A stretch of DNA of 64,000 nucleotides, from assembly GCF_946151045.1 (NCBI RefSeq), contig NZ_OX267714.1, positions 868,001-932,000 on the forward strand, read 5' to 3'. Below the pieces are notes generated by a model, which saw nothing but the letters and a program-made list of their open reading frames with translations, did not search any database and was not told the origin of the DNA. The stretch's first letter is position 1. Every line of letters starts with the position of its first letter. A program made the translations under genes and the position numbers. Positions 26,030 through 35,797 of this stretch are shown in pieces. This DNA comes from Mammaliicoccus sp. Marseille-Q6498 (GTDB taxonomy: Bacteria > Bacillota > Bacilli > Staphylococcales > Staphylococcaceae).

Positions 26030-26086
26030 TGCACCGCACCCCAAAAGTTGAACTTTCAAAAATTGAAAAATCGGGGTGTGTATACG

Positions 26087-26614
26087 GTGAAAAGTTATAG
26101 TTACGAAAAGAAATATGAAATTGTTCTAGAATACTTGGATGGTAAAATGGGCTATCCTAGATTAGCCAAAAAGCATGGAGTGAAATCTATTACTCCTATA
26201 AGAATTTGGGTGGGACAATACAAAAGGTTTGGAATTGAAGGTCTAAAACCGAATAAAGTAAAACAGACATTTACTAGAGAATTCAAGCTATCTGTATTAA
26301 GATATAGAGAATTAAATAAGTTGTCTTATGAAGAAACAGCAGATCATTTTGGAATTCTGAGTTATACAACCATTTGGAAATGGCAGAAAAAATTTGAAGT
26401 TGAAAAAGATAAAAATGAGGCGACTATAGAGAAGAGGAGCCCTCCTGTAATGAAGAAAAATAAGAAGACAAACGAAATTCATCTCAAGGAAAATGAACGT
26501 CAAGAATTAATACGTCTGAGAGAAGAAAATGAAAATTTAAAAGCAGGAATAGAGTATCAAAAAAAGTTACAAGCCTTAACTCAACACATCGAGGAAAAAC
26601 GAAAGAAAAGGTAA
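26087..26614 (+). CDS. IS3-family transposase OrfA (helix-turn-helix)
   Basis: A 175-residue DNA-binding subunit with two helix-turn-helix domains: about residues 5-50 (LDGKMGYPRLAKKHGVKS) and about 65-110 (KLSYEETADHFGILSYTTIWKW). A leucine-zipper-like coiled coil sits near the C-terminus (RLREENENLKAG). GTG 26087 is chosen because GGGGTG lies eight bases upstream; a TTG at 26048 would overlap the terminal inverted repeat. An A-rich stretch near the end allows -1 frameshifting into OrfB. Confidence 0.85.
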   Translation: MKSYSYEKKYEIVLEYLDGKMGYPRLAKKHGVKSITPIRIWVGQYKRFGIEGLKPNKVKQTFTREFKLSVLRYRELNKLSYEETADHFGILSYTTIWKWQKKFEVEKDKNEATIEKRSPPVMKKNKKTNEIHLKENERQELIRLREENENLKAGIEYQKKLQALTQHIEEKRKKR

Positions 26615-26670
26615 AGTTTATTATTGAGTTAAGGAAAGCCTATAAATTTACCTTAAATTTCTTATTAAAG

Positions 26671-27483
26671 ATGGCGGGCATAGCTAAAAGTGTCTATTAC
26701 TATTGGGTGAAAAGATACAACGAACCGCTTAAAGATGAACTTATCAGAAATGAAATCAAAATAATATGCCAAAAAGCCAATTATACCTATGGTTATAGAA
26801 GAGTTACATTAGAACTTCGTAATAAAAATTTGATTGTTAATCATAAAAAAGTGTTGAAAATAATGAAAGAACTTGAATTAACATGTAATAAATATTTTAG
26901 AAAAAGTAAACGTTATAGTTCTTATAAAGGTAAAGTTGGTAAAACATGTTCAAATATATTGAAACGTAGGTTCAAAACAGACCGACCCTTCCAAAAATAT
27001 GTTACAGACATTACTGAATTTAAAACAAAGAATGGAGAAAAGCTTTATTTGTCTCCTATTATGGACTTATATAGTTCTGAAATTATAAGCTTTAGAATGT
27101 CTAAACATCCAACATTAGATATCGCAATAGAAGCATTGAAAGAAGCATTTTCTTATCGTCCTGAACTAGGTTACCGTGCAACGGTTCATTCCGATCAAGG
27201 ATGGCACTATCAACATAATCAGTGGGTTTCATTCTTAAAAGAAAATAGTATTTTCCAAAGTATGTCTCGTAAGGGAAATTGTTTAGATAATTCTCCTATT
27301 GAAAATTTTTTTGGATTATTAAAAAAAGAAATGTACTATGGACATGTTTTTAATAATTTTGATGATTTAAAAAACACTATTACTGAATATATTTATTTTT
27401 ACAATAATATGAGAATCAAAGAAAAATTAGGTGGTATGTCCCCAATATCATATCGAAGATATACCTACCAAATGACAAACTAA
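26671..27483 (+). CDS. IS3-family transposase OrfB (DDE integrase)
   Basis: The 270-residue catalytic part carries an HTH_21-like N-terminus and the rve domain with DDE residues in YVTDITEF, VHSDQGWHY and NSPIENFFG. The reading frame stays open upstream into orfA, giving KVKFIIELRKAYKF before the ATG, so the product is probably made as an OrfAB fusion by -1 frameshifting around 26590-26612. No frameshifts or stops are seen, so it may be active. Confidence 0.9.
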   Translation: MAGIAKSVYYYWVKRYNEPLKDELIRNEIKIICQKANYTYGYRRVTLELRNKNLIVNHKKVLKIMKELELTCNKYFRKSKRYSSYKGKVGKTCSNILKRRFKTDRPFQKYVTDITEFKTKNGEKLYLSPIMDLYSSEIISFRMSKHPTLDIAIEALKEAFSYRPELGYRATVHSDQGWHYQHNQWVSFLKENSIFQSMSRKGNCLDNSPIENFFGLLKKEMYYGHVFNNFDDLKNTITEYIYFYNNMRIKEKLGGMSPISYRRYTYQMTN

Positions 27484-27513
27484 TAATAAGTTCAACTTTT
27501 GGGGTTCAGACCA

Positions 27514-27705
27514 TTTCAGAATCTTGCTAGTTACAAATTCTAACTAGCTTGTTTTTTATTTCTTGCTAGTTAGAGCTAAAAAGTTGCGATTTCTAGTGTC
27601 TATTTACACTATTTTATAACCAAAACAGCGCTAACTAGCTTGTTTTCAATTTCTTGCTAGTTACAGTTTTCTAACTAGCTTGTTTTTTATTTCTTGCTAG
27701 TTAGC
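27514..27705 (-). repeat. CTAACTAGC-type hairpin array, right of the IS
   Basis: It continues the array cut by the IS, starting within a hairpin loop (TTTCAGAATC) and ending with CTTGCTAGTTAG before module R. Confidence 0.82.
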
Positions 27706-27714
27706 GTATTAAAG

Positions 27715-27801
27715 CCGATTAAAAACGAGACGCCTGAGGGGATAGTACAAGTCGAAGACTACAGGCTGAGACTGTACCCTAGGCAAGCGAGTTTTTAATC
27801 G
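27715..27801 (+). repeat. Cassette D module R hairpin
   Basis: Arms CGATTAAAAACG and CGAGTTTTTAATCG enclose GCCTGAGGGGATAGTAC and GTACCCTAGGC. It is nearly the reverse complement of the copy in cassette B. Confidence 0.85.
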
Positions 27802-27820
27802 TTAAATTTATCTACAAAAT

Positions 27821-27863
27821 AAAACAGACATGAAAATCCAAGGATTTTCATGTCTGTTCTTTT
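27821..27863 (-). terminator. Terminator of the amylase-like gene
   Basis: ACAGACATGAAAATCC pairs with GGATTTTCATGTCTGT. Read on the minus strand it ends in TTTT. Confidence 0.85.
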
Positions 27864-27875
27864 CTGGCCACTCAT

Positions 27876-29291
27876 TTAATTTCTTTGTCTTTTGCTTCTT
27901 CTAGAAACTAAGAATATAAATAGCCCGAATAATATCACAACTAGTGCTGCTGCTATAAAGTAACTATTGTTCAAACCTCTATTATTTATTACGGCATAGA
28001 GTTCGCTTTCTTCTCTGTCTGTAATAAGGTTGTATTGATTATTTTTTGCTTTTATATTATCTCCAATAATCAAACCTGAAAGCATTTTATTCTTTTCAAT
28101 TACATCATGATTTAAAGTTACCTTTTTAGATTTGCTAGAATCATTAATATTAAGAATATAATCTACCGTGTTTGTATCATAATAAAATACATTTGTACCT
28201 TTATCATGTTTTAATGATTTCACATCTCCTGCATACAATTCTTGATATTGTTTAAAAGTTTTAGACACTTTTTCTAAATGTTTAATCACTTCTTTATCTG
28301 TTCTGAAATTTTGTAATTGGTTAATATCTTCTAATTTTGATCCATTAACTGCAATTTCAGTTCCGTAATTCATCATGATTGGTCCTTTATAACCCCACAT
28401 GTACGTCATTAATTGCTTAATACGCGTGCCTGGGAACATGTTTTCATCTGCAGCATATTTTGTGAAGCGATCTGTAAACCATGTATCTGCTAACAATACT
28501 TCGTTGTTTTTATTGTAATTTGGAACTTCTGTATTTACCGTCTTAAAAGCATTTTGTAAACTACTTCTTGTTTGGCTTGTAGATACATGCTTGAAATGTT
28601 GAGCTTGTATGCCCTCTTTATTAATAATCCCATATGAATCTATACCTTCTGGAATGAATGTTTTAGCATCTATACCATTTTGAACGATATTCATTGAAAT
28701 ACCATCAACTTTATATTTATCTACAAAAGATTTTACTTTCTTTTTATAAATATTTTGGTTTTGATTATCTTTTAAATCAATAAATTTATCATCTTTAAAA
28801 TACGACTTTTGAACTTTGTTTAAATCCCCGTTGATAGAACCATTAAATTCATCAGTATAAGTTACAGGCATGTCTACAATGATTTTCATTTTTTTATTAT
28901 GTATTTTATTAATGAGTGATTTAAAAGCCTTTTCGCCACCTAATACTGAATCAATTTCATTATAATTTTTAACTTTGTAGCCCAAAAAATCATTTTGTTC
29001 ATGAGAAAATACTGGAGAAATATGTATCGTATTAAAGCCCATGTCGTGAATATAATCTAATTTATCTTCTATACCTTGAAAATCCCCACCAAGAGGCAAG
29101 TCATTAGATTTTTTATTATTTTTTATCATTTTATTATTGTCATTATCGCCATTCATAAAACGATCTACGACTAAACTATAAATTCTAGGATATTTAACAT
29201 CTTCGTATTCCTTTTCTTTAGCAAAAGCATAACTACTAAAAATTGGTGCGATTAATATTAAACTTATTAAAATTTTTGTCCATTTATTCAT
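27876..29291 (-). CDS. GH13 alpha-amylase-like membrane-anchored protein, active-site residues not conserved
   Basis: The 471-residue exported protein has a signal peptide (about 1-25, ending SYAFA), an amylase-like barrel starting PRIYSLVVDRFMNGD and GGDFQGIEDKLDYI, and a C-terminal membrane anchor with basic tail (FIAAALVVILFGLFIFLVS). GH13 region I reads DMPVTY instead of DxxxNH; region II reads GISMNIVQN where GFRxDxxKH is expected, so the nucleophile Asp is Asn; the general-acid region reads LLADTWF rather than GE; no NHD of region IV is visible. It is therefore probably a non-catalytic or altered enzyme. ATG 29291 has AGAGGG upstream; a TTG eight codons earlier is less likely. Confidence 0.75.
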   Translation of the reverse strand: MNKWTKILISLILIAPIFSSYAFAKEKEYEDVKYPRIYSLVVDRFMNGDNDNNKMIKNNKKSNDLPLGGDFQGIEDKLDYIHDMGFNTIHISPVFSHEQNDFLGYKVKNYNEIDSVLGGEKAFKSLINKIHNKKMKIIVDMPVTYTDEFNGSINGDLNKVQKSYFKDDKFIDLKDNQNQNIYKKKVKSFVDKYKVDGISMNIVQNGIDAKTFIPEGIDSYGIINKEGIQAQHFKHVSTSQTRSSLQNAFKTVNTEVPNYNKNNEVLLADTWFTDRFTKYAADENMFPGTRIKQLMTYMWGYKGPIMMNYGTEIAVNGSKLEDINQLQNFRTDKEVIKHLEKVSKTFKQYQELYAGDVKSLKHDKGTNVFYYDTNTVDYILNINDSSKSKKVTLNHDVIEKNKMLSGLIIGDNIKAKNNQYNLITDREESELYAVINNRGLNNSYFIAAALVVILFGLFIFLVSRRSKRQRN

Positions 29292-29404
29292 ATACTCAAC
29301 CCTCTTTGTACCCAATTACTTTCTATTATACTAAAACGTATACATTACTGATATAGCAACATAAAATTGTCATAAAAAAGAATGGTTAGTAGCTTATAAC
29401 TAAA

Positions 29405-29493
29405 CCGATTAAAAACTCGCTTGCCTAGGGTACAGTCTCAGCCTGTAGTCTTCGACTCGTACTAAACGCTTAGGCGTCTTCGTTTTTAATCGG
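29405..29493 (-). repeat. Module R hairpin of decayed cassette E
   Basis: Perfect outer arms CCGATTAAAAAC and GTTTTTAATCGG, with the same internal hairpin as in A-D. About 60 bp without array units separate it from the L-type hairpin at 29555. The rest of the 311-bp gap (29292-29404) holds only the promoter region of the amylase-like gene. Confidence 0.85.
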
Positions 29494-29554
29494 TCTATGC
29501 ACGATAACTCGAAAGACTTGAGCAATTCTAAAACAAACTACTAAGCGCAAAAAA

Positions 29555-29590
29555 ACTGCCAACCGAGTTTACATAAACTCAGTTGACAGT
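29555..29590 (-). terminator. yisL terminator / module L of cassette E
   Basis: ACTGCCAACCGAGTTTA pairs with TAAACTCAGTTGACAGT; on the minus strand it is followed by seven Ts. Confidence 0.8.
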
Positions 29591-29602
29591 TCATTTTTGC
29601 TA

Positions 29603-29947
29603 TTATCCAAAGTGTAATACGCCCATTGGTAAATAACTACCTAATAAAATAGTAAGAACGATAACAACAATTGTTGAAATAAGTAGTCCTTTACTGTTTT
29701 TGTTCTTTTTCTTCTTAATAATAGTAAGTTCCATAAGAACCAATACTGCTAATCCAAGAAGTAATTTAATACCATACAACATACCATTAATACCCATAGC
29801 TTGCATGAATACTACAAAACCAGAAATTAATGTTAATAGCATGAATAATCTTAAAACCATATGTACTGGTTTGTTTGTAACTTTCGCATAAACTACAAAG
29901 AATAAAATGATTGTTACTAACCAGCTAAATATATGGAAATGTATCAT
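29603..29947 (-). CDS. yisL: YisL family membrane protein (DUF1516)
   Basis: A 114-residue protein with four membrane segments and a lysine-rich loop (IIKKKKNKNSKG) between segments 3 and 4. Length and layout fit the YisL/DUF1516 family, whose role is unknown. GGGGGGAAC precedes the ATG. It lies downstream of the fumarylacetoacetase-family gene in the same direction. Confidence 0.8.
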   Translation of the reverse strand: MIHFHIFSWLVTIILFFVVYAKVTNKPVHMVLRLFMLLTLISGFVVFMQAMGINGMLYGIKLLLGLAVLVLMELTIIKKKKNKNSKGLLISTIVVIVLTILLGSYLPMGVLHFG

Positions 29948-30043
29948 ATTTAGTTCCCCCCAAATATTATTATTACTTTTCCATAAGCATTATAACATAA
30001 GAGGAACTGAATATAGTTGTTTTCACATGCAATTATTGTAAAT

Positions 30044-30952
30044 TTATTTAGTTTTACTTATAAATGTTGTTAATGTTCCAATTCCATCAATCGTTACTTT
30101 AACTTCGTCACCTGGTTGTAAGAATTTCGGAGGATTCATTCCTGCTCCTACTCCTGATGGTGTACCTGTTGCGATAACGTCTCCTGGATGTAATGCTACA
30201 TATTTAGAAATTTCAGCGATAAGTTCATCTATTTTAAGAATCATTTCGCTCGTATTACCATCTTGACGAATTTCATTGTTCACTTTTGTAACAATATTTA
30301 CATTCTCAGGTAATGGTAATTCATCTTTCGTTACGATATATGGTCCCATTGGGCAACCGCCTGTTAATGATTTAGATAAGAATGCTTGATCTTGTTCTTT
30401 TTGAGCATTTCTATCTGTAATATCATTAATGATTGTATAACCATATACATAGTCTAATGCTAATCCACGTGGTATTTTTTCACCTGATTTACCAATGACA
30501 ATTCCAAGTTCACCTTCATAATCTAATTTATCTGTAATATCTTGGTGATTTGGAATTTCAGCGTTATCTCCAGTTAAAGATGATGCTGCTTTAGTAAATA
30601 CATATAATCTATTCACTTCATTATTTAATTCTTCAGCGTGTTTTTTATAATTTCTACCGAAAGCAATCACATTATTTGTTGGTGTTACTGGTGGTAAAAA
30701 TTCAATGTCTTCAAAACTATATTTATAATCAGCTTTATCAGCAGATTCTTCTACATTAACAATAGCTTTACGTACAGCTTCTTGAAAATCGACATTTACA
30801 TTTAATTGTAAACCTTCTAATAATGTTTTTGGATTGAAGCCATCTTCTCCATATTCTAGGAATATTTTACGTAAATCCCATACAGCTTCTTCTCTTTTTA
30901 CTTTCACACCGTACGAAGTAATATCTTTATATTTAAAAGTTAAAAATTTCAT
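30044..30952 (-). CDS. Fumarylacetoacetate hydrolase family protein
   Basis: A 302-residue FAH-superfamily enzyme. The C-terminal catalytic domain (about 90-300) has metal ligands in [13 protein letters not shown] (E-x-E) and NDITDRNAQ, followed by [12 protein letters not shown] and the [10 protein letters not shown] loop. Members cleave or decarboxylate oxo-acids; the substrate here is unknown. ATG 30952 aligns with S. aureus homologues (MKFL.FKY); a longer frame of 24 codons upstream has no homologous look. It lies 77 bp downstream of the DUF418 gene. Confidence 0.88.
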   Translation of the reverse strand: MKFLTFKYKDITSYGVKVKREEAVWDLRKIFLEYGEDGFNPKTLLEGLQLNVNVDFQEAVRKAIVNVEESADKADYKYSFEDIEFLPPVTPTNNVIAFGRNYKKHAEELNNEVNRLYVFTKAASSLTGDNAEIPNHQDITDKLDYEGELGIVIGKSGEKIPRGLALDYVYGYTIINDITDRNAQKEQDQAFLSKSLTGGCPMGPYIVTKDELPLPENVNIVTKVNNEIRQDGNTSEMILKIDELIAEISKYVALHPGDVIATGTPSGVGAGMNPPKFLQPGDEVKVTIDGIGTLTTFISKTK

Positions 30953-31028
30953 CCACTCTGTCAGCTCCTTCTTGTTCTTGTGACCCATTATACCGAATTT
31001 TTTGATAAATCGCATTATTTTCAAACTA

Positions 31029-32156
31029 TTATTTTAAATATGTTACTTTTCTCCAAATTTTTTCTAATGGACCTTGTTTAAATTTCTTTAAGTATAGGAA
31101 ACTTAGGAAAAGTTGCACTAAATAAATCACAATGGCAATCGCGTAAATTGTAAGTACTGGTAATTTTCCATATAGGTTAAATCCTATTCCGTAAAAGATA
31201 AACATACATATGATACTTTGCGTGATATAAGTTGTAAGGCTTAGTTTACCGATAAATTGTAATGGTGTTAAAATTTTTCTAGCAGTTTGATCTTCACAAA
31301 TTAAAACAAAGAAAATAATATAACTTATCGCGACTATTGGGCCACCTAACATTTGACTAATCAGTTGTGAAGTCGTTGAACCTTCTAATACAATTTGAAT
31401 GATTTTAATGGCTAATCCTAAAATAAAGACAACAAGACCTATTACGATATAAAGATTTTTATGTTGTCGAATTTTGTTAAACCATTCAACTTGATGTGCA
31501 TAAATTCCAAATAAAATGATAGGTAATATACTAAACGGCCCTACAAAAATGACATTTGATATATTCAAACCAAAGTATTTCAGATTAAATCCTATTATTG
31601 AAAGGTAATCTGTACTGGATAATATATTATTAACTCTCTCTAACTCTTGTAGTCCAACAAAATTTTCTAGTTTCGTGGCATCTTGAACCAACACCATTGG
31701 CAATATATAAAGCAATGCTAAAATGCCAAATCCAATTGTTAGTGCTACTAAAGAAAATTGCGGTTTCAATCTGACAAATATAATTGCGATAAATCCAAGT
31801 AAAGCATATGTCGCTAAAATATCACCATAAAAGATAAAAATGCCGTGTATCATACCAATAAGTAACAAGAAAAATAATCTTCTAATGATGATTGGATAAT
31901 AATCGAGATTTTTTTCTAAACTATTTCGGTACATCATCGATAATCCATATCCAAATAAGAACGCAAATATAGGATAAAAAGATGCAATTATAAACAATGA
32001 ACTGATTTTAAACAATGCACCATCTTGTTGCTGAAAATATTCAAATGGATTGATGACTTGATAAGGATACGCGAACGTCAATATATTCATCAATAAAATA
32101 CCTAGCAAACTAAACCCTCTTAATGCATCGATACTAAATATTCTTTGTTTTGCCAT
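31029..32156 (-). CDS. DUF418 domain-containing membrane protein (YeiB-like)
   Basis: A 375-residue protein with about ten membrane segments. The N-terminus [20 protein letters not shown] is the hallmark of the heparan-acetyltransferase-like/DUF418 group, and the C-terminal half holds DUF418 ([12 protein letters not shown]). The start codon overlaps the addA stop by one base (TAATG), so it is translated with addAB. Function unknown. Confidence 0.85.
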   Translation of the reverse strand: MAKQRIFSIDALRGFSLLGILLMNILTFAYPYQVINPFEYFQQQDGALFKISSLFIIASFYPIFAFLFGYGLSMMYRNSLEKNLDYYPIIIRRLFFLLLIGMIHGIFIFYGDILATYALLGFIAIIFVRLKPQFSLVALTIGFGILALLYILPMVLVQDATKLENFVGLQELERVNNILSSTDYLSIIGFNLKYFGLNISNVIFVGPFSILPIILFGIYAHQVEWFNKIRQHKNLYIVIGLVVFILGLAIKIIQIVLEGSTTSQLISQMLGGPIVAISYIIFFVLICEDQTARKILTPLQFIGKLSLTTYITQSIICMFIFYGIGFNLYGKLPVLTIYAIAIVIYLVQLFLSFLYLKKFKQGPLEKIWRKVTYLK

Positions 32157-35100
32157 TAATTATTCTCCTTGATATGTTTCGTTCCATATTGAAAGAAATA
32201 TAAATATCCTTCAACCGGCTTTTGTAATATGGTTTCTAAAGTACTTTGATAATATTGCATTTGTACTTCATATTTTTTCTTCATTGATTCTGCTACTTCT
32301 TCTATTGATTTACCTCTACGAACGATAAATGCATCTGTTTTGTAATCAATGAATGAAACTTTATCACCTTCGATAAATATGCAGTCAATCATTCCTTGAA
32401 TAATAGGCTTATTGTCACTGTCAGTAATATTGAATGATACCGTATCATCTATGTCGTTTTGACCTACTACAAATGGTACTTCTCGAAGTACTTCATCAGC
32501 ATGAACTAACCTACTATATAAATCTGATTTCATAAATTCCACGATTAGATTTAACTGTAAATCTTCTAAAGCATCACTTGGTAAAATATCTTTTTCTACT
32601 AATGAATTAACAAGTTTAACTAATTGTTCCTCATTTAAACCACCATCTACTAAAGGTAAATGCTGCATAACGGCATGCATTAAAGTACCGATTTCATTAC
32701 TTTCTCTTTTATTATTCGATAAAAATTTAGGACGATCATAAGACTTTGTACCAACTTGGTATTGTCTTACAATCTTGTAGTCTGTCCCTGCTTCTTCCGT
32801 TTCTCTTTGTCTTTTAATTTCTGAAACTGATTGTTTTGCAGCAATATTTAACAACGTTTTATTAGGATATTCATATGAAATGCGATTGAGTATGTCCTGC
32901 TTTTTATTAGATGGTTTGTAATTTAATAACGACGTCATCGTTGGTTGCTCATTGGCTGTTTCATCACTCTCTATCACTTCTTCATCTTTAATAATATTGA
33001 TATTAAATGATTCATCTCTATTAGATTTAAACAAAATGGCGTTTGATAATCCGTAATTTTTCGATTTCGCGAGTATAGTCGAAATTAAATCAAATGGCGA
33101 CTTCGCATTCACACGATATTCAGGATCGAGTATTTCAAACTTGTCTGATTGAACTAACCCTATATTATCCAACGCTTTATCATTTTTTACACGTCCAATT
33201 AAATATAAAGACTCTTTAGCTCTCGTTAAAGCAACGTAAATTAATCTCATTTCTTCAGAAATCATTTCTGTTTCATTGATATTTTTAAAAATAATAGACG
33301 CTATAGTTGGAAACGTAATTTCATTTTCAACATCAAAATACGACAACGCTAAACCGTAACGATTGTTCAAAATAACATGATTTCTTAAATCACCACGATT
33401 AAACATGCGTGAAATACCTGAATATATAACGAAAGGAAATTCTAGCCCTTTACTACTATGAATCGTCATCATTCTGACAACATCATCATTAGGCCCGATG
33501 ACACTTTCTTGGCCAAAGTCTTGTCCTCTTTCAATAAGCTCATCTATAAATCTTATAAATTGGAAAATACCTCTTAAACTTGATGCTTCAAATTGAATCG
33601 CTTTATTAAGTAGTCCGTATAAGTTTTGTCTTCGTTGCACGCCACCTGTTAATCCACTGAAATATGAAATCAAATAATAATCATTGTAAATTTGATCAAG
33701 CAATTGCCAAACTGGTACAGACTTACTATAAGTTTGATATGATTTCAATTGGTTAAGAAACTGATTTAACTTTTCAACAAGTTGCGTATCCGCTTCTCTA
33801 TGGTTAATATATTTTTGAATTGAATCGAAATAATATATTTCTTGTGGCGCTTTATTTCTAATTTCTGCTAATTCATCTTCTTTAAATTGGAATGCGATTG
33901 AGCGCATTAACCCTACTAAATACTTATCTTGCAAAGGATTATCGATCACTCTTAAAAATGATAGCATCAACCTAATTTCATTTTGTTCAAAGTAACCTTT
34001 TTTAGATTCCACATAAAAAGGCACATTCGCATTTTTAAACTCTTGTTGTAAATTTAAAGCATTGCCATAACTTCTTTCTAAAATCACGATATCTTTAAAA
34101 GTTGCTGGTCTATAAGACTTCGTTTTTCTGTCGTATACTCTTTTGTTTTCTAGTATGTCTTGCACTTTTTGAACGATATGTTTTGCTTCTAATAAGTTAT
34201 TATCTTCTTCATCAAACGTTTCTTCAACGAGAATATCCATTTCTAGCGGTGTCTTTTGATCGTCATAATCCGCTCCATAATATAATTTCGCTTCATCATT
34301 ATATTCAATTTCACCAACTGTTTCGTCCATCATATGTGAAAAAATATAATTCGTATTATGTAACACTTCTTTTCTAGATCTGAAGTTTTTTGATAAATCG
34401 ATTACTTTACCAGTACCTTCACCTTGTGTGTTAAAGCGTTTATATTTTTCGATGAATAATTCAGGTTCTGCTTGTCTAAATTTATATATAGATTGTTTCA
34501 CATCGCCAACCATAAACAAGTTGCCATCTGATTCATCGCCTCGTTTAATGCAACTTATAATGGCTTCTTGAACTCTATTCGTATCTTGATATTCATCAAC
34601 CAGTATTTCATCAAAATGCTCACGGTATTGTAACGCAATTTCAGAAGGTTCTCCTTCATCATTCGTTAAAATTTGTAATGCTAAATGTTCATAATCTGAA
34701 AAATCGATAATGCGTTTGTCTTTTTTTAGCTTTCTAAAATATAAAATAATATCTTTCGTAATTCGAGCAAGCATATCTACTCTAGGGTGCATCAATTGCA
34801 TATCTTGAATTAAATCTTCTCTTTGACGACTTAAATACCCTTCACTTAACGCTTTGAGATTATTTAAATAATCTGTATGATACCCTTTACCAAGCACTAA
34901 TAATTGTTCGTCGCCTTCGTTTTCTTTTTTAATTTTCGCACTGTTTATAGGTATTTTTTTAGAAGGAAGATCTTGCTGAATGGAAGCCAAATCTTTAGAG
35001 CCATTCAATATTTGATCAATCCATACACGCTCTCCTTCTAAATAAGCCATATGTTTTTCAACATCTACTAAATGCTGGTAACAATCAATTGACTGATACA

Positions 35101-35797
35101 AAGCATTTTTTGCACTATTTAGCTTTCTATTAATTAATTCATCCATCATTTTAAAATATGGGTGTTCTTCACTAATATCTTTATACGGTTGATCAAGCGT
35201 ATCTAACCAATCAAACGGCTTCGCATGTGCAATACTAAATCGATACAAATTCATTAAAGTGCTTCTTAACGGACTGTCTGAACGGTCATTGGATAAATGC
35301 TCAACTAATTCTAAAAATGCCTTATCATTCTTGTCATAATAAGCTTCTAAAGTATCGTCAATCGCTTGCTCTAAAAGTACGATTCCTTCAACTTCATTAG
35401 CTGTTCTAAAATTAGGATCTATATCAATCTCATCGTAATGAGCTTTTATTAATGATAAACAAAAGCTATGTAACGTTGATATTTGTGCTTGATGAATTTT
35501 TATTCTTTGAGACTTTAAATGTTCATCTTCAGGATGTTTTAAACTTTCTTGTTGAATTGCAGCGTTTACTCTCGCTTTCATTTCTCTAGCACTTGCATTC
35601 GTAAAAGTGACAACGAGTAATCTATTAACATCTTGTTGATTACGCATAATTTTTTGAATAATTCGTTCTACTAACACAGCCGTTTTACCGCTTCCTGCTG
35701 CCGCTGCTACTAGTGTGTCTTGACCTTCTGAATAGATTGCTTTCCATTGATCATCTGTCCATTGTGCGTCTGTAGGTTTTACTGGTAATGTCGTCAT
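32156..35797 (-). CDS. addA: ATP-dependent helicase/nuclease subunit A (AddA/RexA)
   Basis: A 1213-residue subunit of the AddAB (RexAB) enzyme that resects double-strand breaks for RecA. It is an SF1A UvrD-like helicase: Walker A AAAGSGKTAV near residue 34, motif II VDEYQDTN, motif VI VALTRAK. The C-terminal RecB-type nuclease domain has the IDYKTD motif. The gene starts within the end of addB (ATGA overlap of 4 bp) and is coupled to the DUF418 gene after it. Confidence 0.95.
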   Translation of the reverse strand: MTTLPVKPTDAQWTDDQWKAIYSEGQDTLVAAAAGSGKTAVLVERIIQKIMRNQQDVNRLLVVTFTNASAREMKARVNAAIQQESLKHPEDEHLKSQRIKIHQAQISTLHSFCLSLIKAHYDEIDIDPNFRTANEVEGIVLLEQAIDDTLEAYYDKNDKAFLELVEHLSNDRSDSPLRSTLMNLYRFSIAHAKPFDWLDTLDQPYKDISEEHPYFKMMDELINRKLNSAKNALYQSIDCYQHLVDVEKHMAYLEGERVWIDQILNGSKDLASIQQDLPSKKIPINSAKIKKENEGDEQLLVLGKGYHTDYLNNLKALSEGYLSRQREDLIQDMQLMHPRVDMLARITKDIILYFRKLKKDKRIIDFSDYEHLALQILTNDEGEPSEIALQYREHFDEILVDEYQDTNRVQEAIISCIKRGDESDGNLFMVGDVKQSIYKFRQAEPELFIEKYKRFNTQGEGTGKVIDLSKNFRSRKEVLHNTNYIFSHMMDETVGEIEYNDEAKLYYGADYDDQKTPLEMDILVEETFDEEDNNLLEAKHIVQKVQDILENKRVYDRKTKSYRPATFKDIVILERSYGNALNLQQEFKNANVPFYVESKKGYFEQNEIRLMLSFLRVIDNPLQDKYLVGLMRSIAFQFKEDELAEIRNKAPQEIYYFDSIQKYINHREADTQLVEKLNQFLNQLKSYQTYSKSVPVWQLLDQIYNDYYLISYFSGLTGGVQRRQNLYGLLNKAIQFEASSLRGIFQFIRFIDELIERGQDFGQESVIGPNDDVVRMMTIHSSKGLEFPFVIYSGISRMFNRGDLRNHVILNNRYGLALSYFDVENEITFPTIASIIFKNINETEMISEEMRLIYVALTRAKESLYLIGRVKNDKALDNIGLVQSDKFEILDPEYRVNAKSPFDLISTILAKSKNYGLSNAILFKSNRDESFNINIIKDEEVIESDETANEQPTMTSLLNYKPSNKKQDILNRISYEYPNKTLLNIAAKQSVSEIKRQRETEEAGTDYKIVRQYQVGTKSYDRPKFLSNNKRESNEIGTLMHAVMQHLPLVDGGLNEEQLVKLVNSLVEKDILPSDALEDLQLNLIVEFMKSDLYSRLVHADEVLREVPFVVGQNDIDDTVSFNITDSDNKPIIQGMIDCIFIEGDKVSFIDYKTDAFIVRRGKSIEEVAESMKKKYEVQMQYYQSTLETILQKPVEGYLYFFQYGTKHIKENN

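Larger units (their letters stand above)
26030..27513 (+). mobile_element. IS3-family insertion sequence (IS150-like), complete
   Basis: The ends are imperfect inverted repeats sharing ACCCCAAAAGTTGAACTT, preceded by TGCACCGC on the left and TGGTCTGA on the right, and starting with TG. It encodes OrfA and OrfB in overlapping -1 frames. The interrupted repeat unit can be rebuilt from the flanks, which leaves a 3-bp target duplication TTT (right copy 27514-27516), usual for IS3. The name of the exact IS is not known to me. Confidence 0.9.
25836..27817 (+). repeat. Composite intergenic cassette D, interrupted by an IS3-family element
   Basis: Module L lies at 25834-25872, CTAACTAGC-type array halves at 25884-26029 and 27514-27705, module R at 27715-27801 and the end motif TTTATCTACAAA. 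The orientation matches cassette A. The IS (26030-27513) sits inside a repeat unit. It lies between the convergent cdr and amylase-like genes. Confidence 0.82.

Noticed and set aside
26048-26086. TTG start for the IS OrfA
   Set aside because: It would begin inside the terminal inverted repeat; GTG 26087 has a ribosome site.
26030-27513. Source of the cassettes' mobility
   Set aside because: The IS ends share no sequence with cassette ends, and it interrupts an array in one cassette only, so it is a later insertion rather than the driver.
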